64,000 nucleotides of DNA from Thalassolituus sp. UBA1087 (lineage in GTDB: Bacteria; Pseudomonadota; Gammaproteobacteria; Pseudomonadales; Oceanobacteraceae): contig DCCG01000034.1 in assembly GCA_002314145.1 (NCBI GenBank), positions 58,585 to 122,584 of the forward strand, given 5' to 3'. The translations under genes and the position numbers were made by a program. A model generated the notes under the pieces. That model saw only the letters and a list, made by a program, of their open reading frames with translations. It did not search any database and had not been told where the DNA came from. Below, piece by piece: positions 63,609 to 64,000 of this stretch (the stretch's first letter is position 1; each line of letters opens with the position of its first letter).

Positions 63609-64000
63609 TCAGCGACTGTGATCAATAATGTCGTCGACGATTTCTTCTTCTTCGTGCAGATCATTAACCGCATCGGCGTGCGGCAGAATCAGATTCAGCA
63701 GAATGGCCACCGGCGCACACAGACTGACTCCGGTCAGATCCCAGCCGCCGGTTCCAATCGACATACCACCGATACCAAACACCAGAGTCGTCGCAACGAT
63801 CACCAGGTTACGCTGGGCACTGAGATCCACTTTACCTTTAACGATGATATTCATCCCGACACAGGCAATGGAACCGAACAGAAGAACCATAATACCGCCC
63901 ATCACAGGCGACGGAATGGTCTGCAGCACAGCACCGATTTTAGCGATAAATGCCAGCGCAATCGCAAACCCGGCGGCCCAGGTCATCACCACCGGGTTAA
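63609..64000 (-). CDS. uraA: NCS2 uracil/xanthine permease, C-terminal part (N-terminus beyond window)
   Basis: The last about 130 codons of a nucleobase:cation symporter-2 permease of the UraA type. The frame is open through base 64000. Visible family segments are the helices FAIALAFIAKIGAVLQTIPS and PVMGGIMVLLFGSIACVGMN, followed by QRNLVIVATTLVFGIGGMS and a final acidic tail (HEEEEIVDDIIDHSR). UraA-type substrate (uracil) is the likely one but xanthine cannot be excluded from the C-terminus alone. Confidence 0.85.
   Translation of the reverse strand, partial: NPVVMTWAAGFAIALAFIAKIGAVLQTIPSPVMGGIMVLLFGSIACVGMNIIVKGKVDLSAQRNLVIVATTLVFGIGGMSIGTGGWDLTGVSLCAPVAILLNLILPHADAVNDLHEEEEIVDDIIDHSR

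Noticed and set aside
1..64000. Search for tRNA, rRNA, CRISPR arrays and prophage structural genes
   Set aside because: None recognised by eye. The repeat cluster at 37.7 kb has irregular spacing and no cas genes, so it is not CRISPR.

Overview
The window looks like chromosomal DNA of a marine gammaproteobacterium. PurL, MltF, GrxB, YciH, Kef and ProVWX are of gammaproteobacterial type. The glycine betaine importer, a candidate glucosylglycerol-type phosphorylase and a secreted GH6 cellulase suggest a saline, polysaccharide-rich habitat. Oceanospirillales or a neighbouring order is my best guess, but it rests on gene content and no rRNA is present. No rRNA, tRNA or CRISPR array was seen. Most of the window is dense, moderately GC-rich core sequence. 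Two stretches are clearly more AT-rich: the gene-poor region before the cellulase (about 5.3-6.45 kb) and an operon at 42.06-46.7 kb.

Layout. 0-3.7 kb: groESL (groEL runs off the left edge) with a heat-shock-type promoter, fxsA, and a predicted metal-dependent hydrolase. 4-8.6 kb: a secreted LprI-like protein, a long AT-rich gap, and a GH6 cellulase with two PKD domains. 8.6-16.6 kb: a divergent flavin reductase/LysR pair, a two-gene membrane/amidase operon, a type III ornithine/lysine decarboxylase, an ABC exporter and glutaredoxin 2. 16.8-20.2 kb: a zinc-ribbon rhomboid protease with a small membrane partner, converging on a three-gene operon of unknown function (lipoprotein, helical protein, membrane protein). 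20.2-27.2 kb: a DMT exporter, a crotonase, an RRM protein, ferrochelatase, a solitary Anbu proteasome homologue and EmrAB-type efflux. 27.5-33.7 kb: two tandem paralogous lipoproteins, a GST with an unknown partner, cytochrome b561, a YpfH-like esterase and a SHOCT protein. 33.9-37.3 kb: proVWX.

Accessory region, 37.3-46.7 kb. This holds a cluster of short repeats built on GACAGTCAT, a membrane protein, an atypical thioredoxin, a tail-anchored coiled-coil protein, and a RAYT/IS200-like HUH transposase element. The element's imperfect inverted ends carry the same core as the repeat cluster, and its right end is duplicated as an exact 57-bp tandem repeat. Next comes an AT-rich, translationally coupled four-gene operon: a D12-class adenine DNA methyltransferase, a calcineurin-like metallophosphoesterase, an ORC/Cdc6-like AAA ATPase, and a protein with two Rossmann-like halves. 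I cannot match this combination to a named defence system, and it is my main candidate for an undescribed system.

46.8-64 kb returns to core genes: purL, mltF, tadA, a lone ExbB/TolQ-type channel, a thioesterase, a Kef K+/H+ antiporter with its KefG-type flavoprotein and yciH, a sensor kinase, an Lrp regulator divergent from leuA, a cyclophilin-like protein, a GH13 subfamily 18 phosphorylase, and the C-terminal end of a uracil/xanthine permease.
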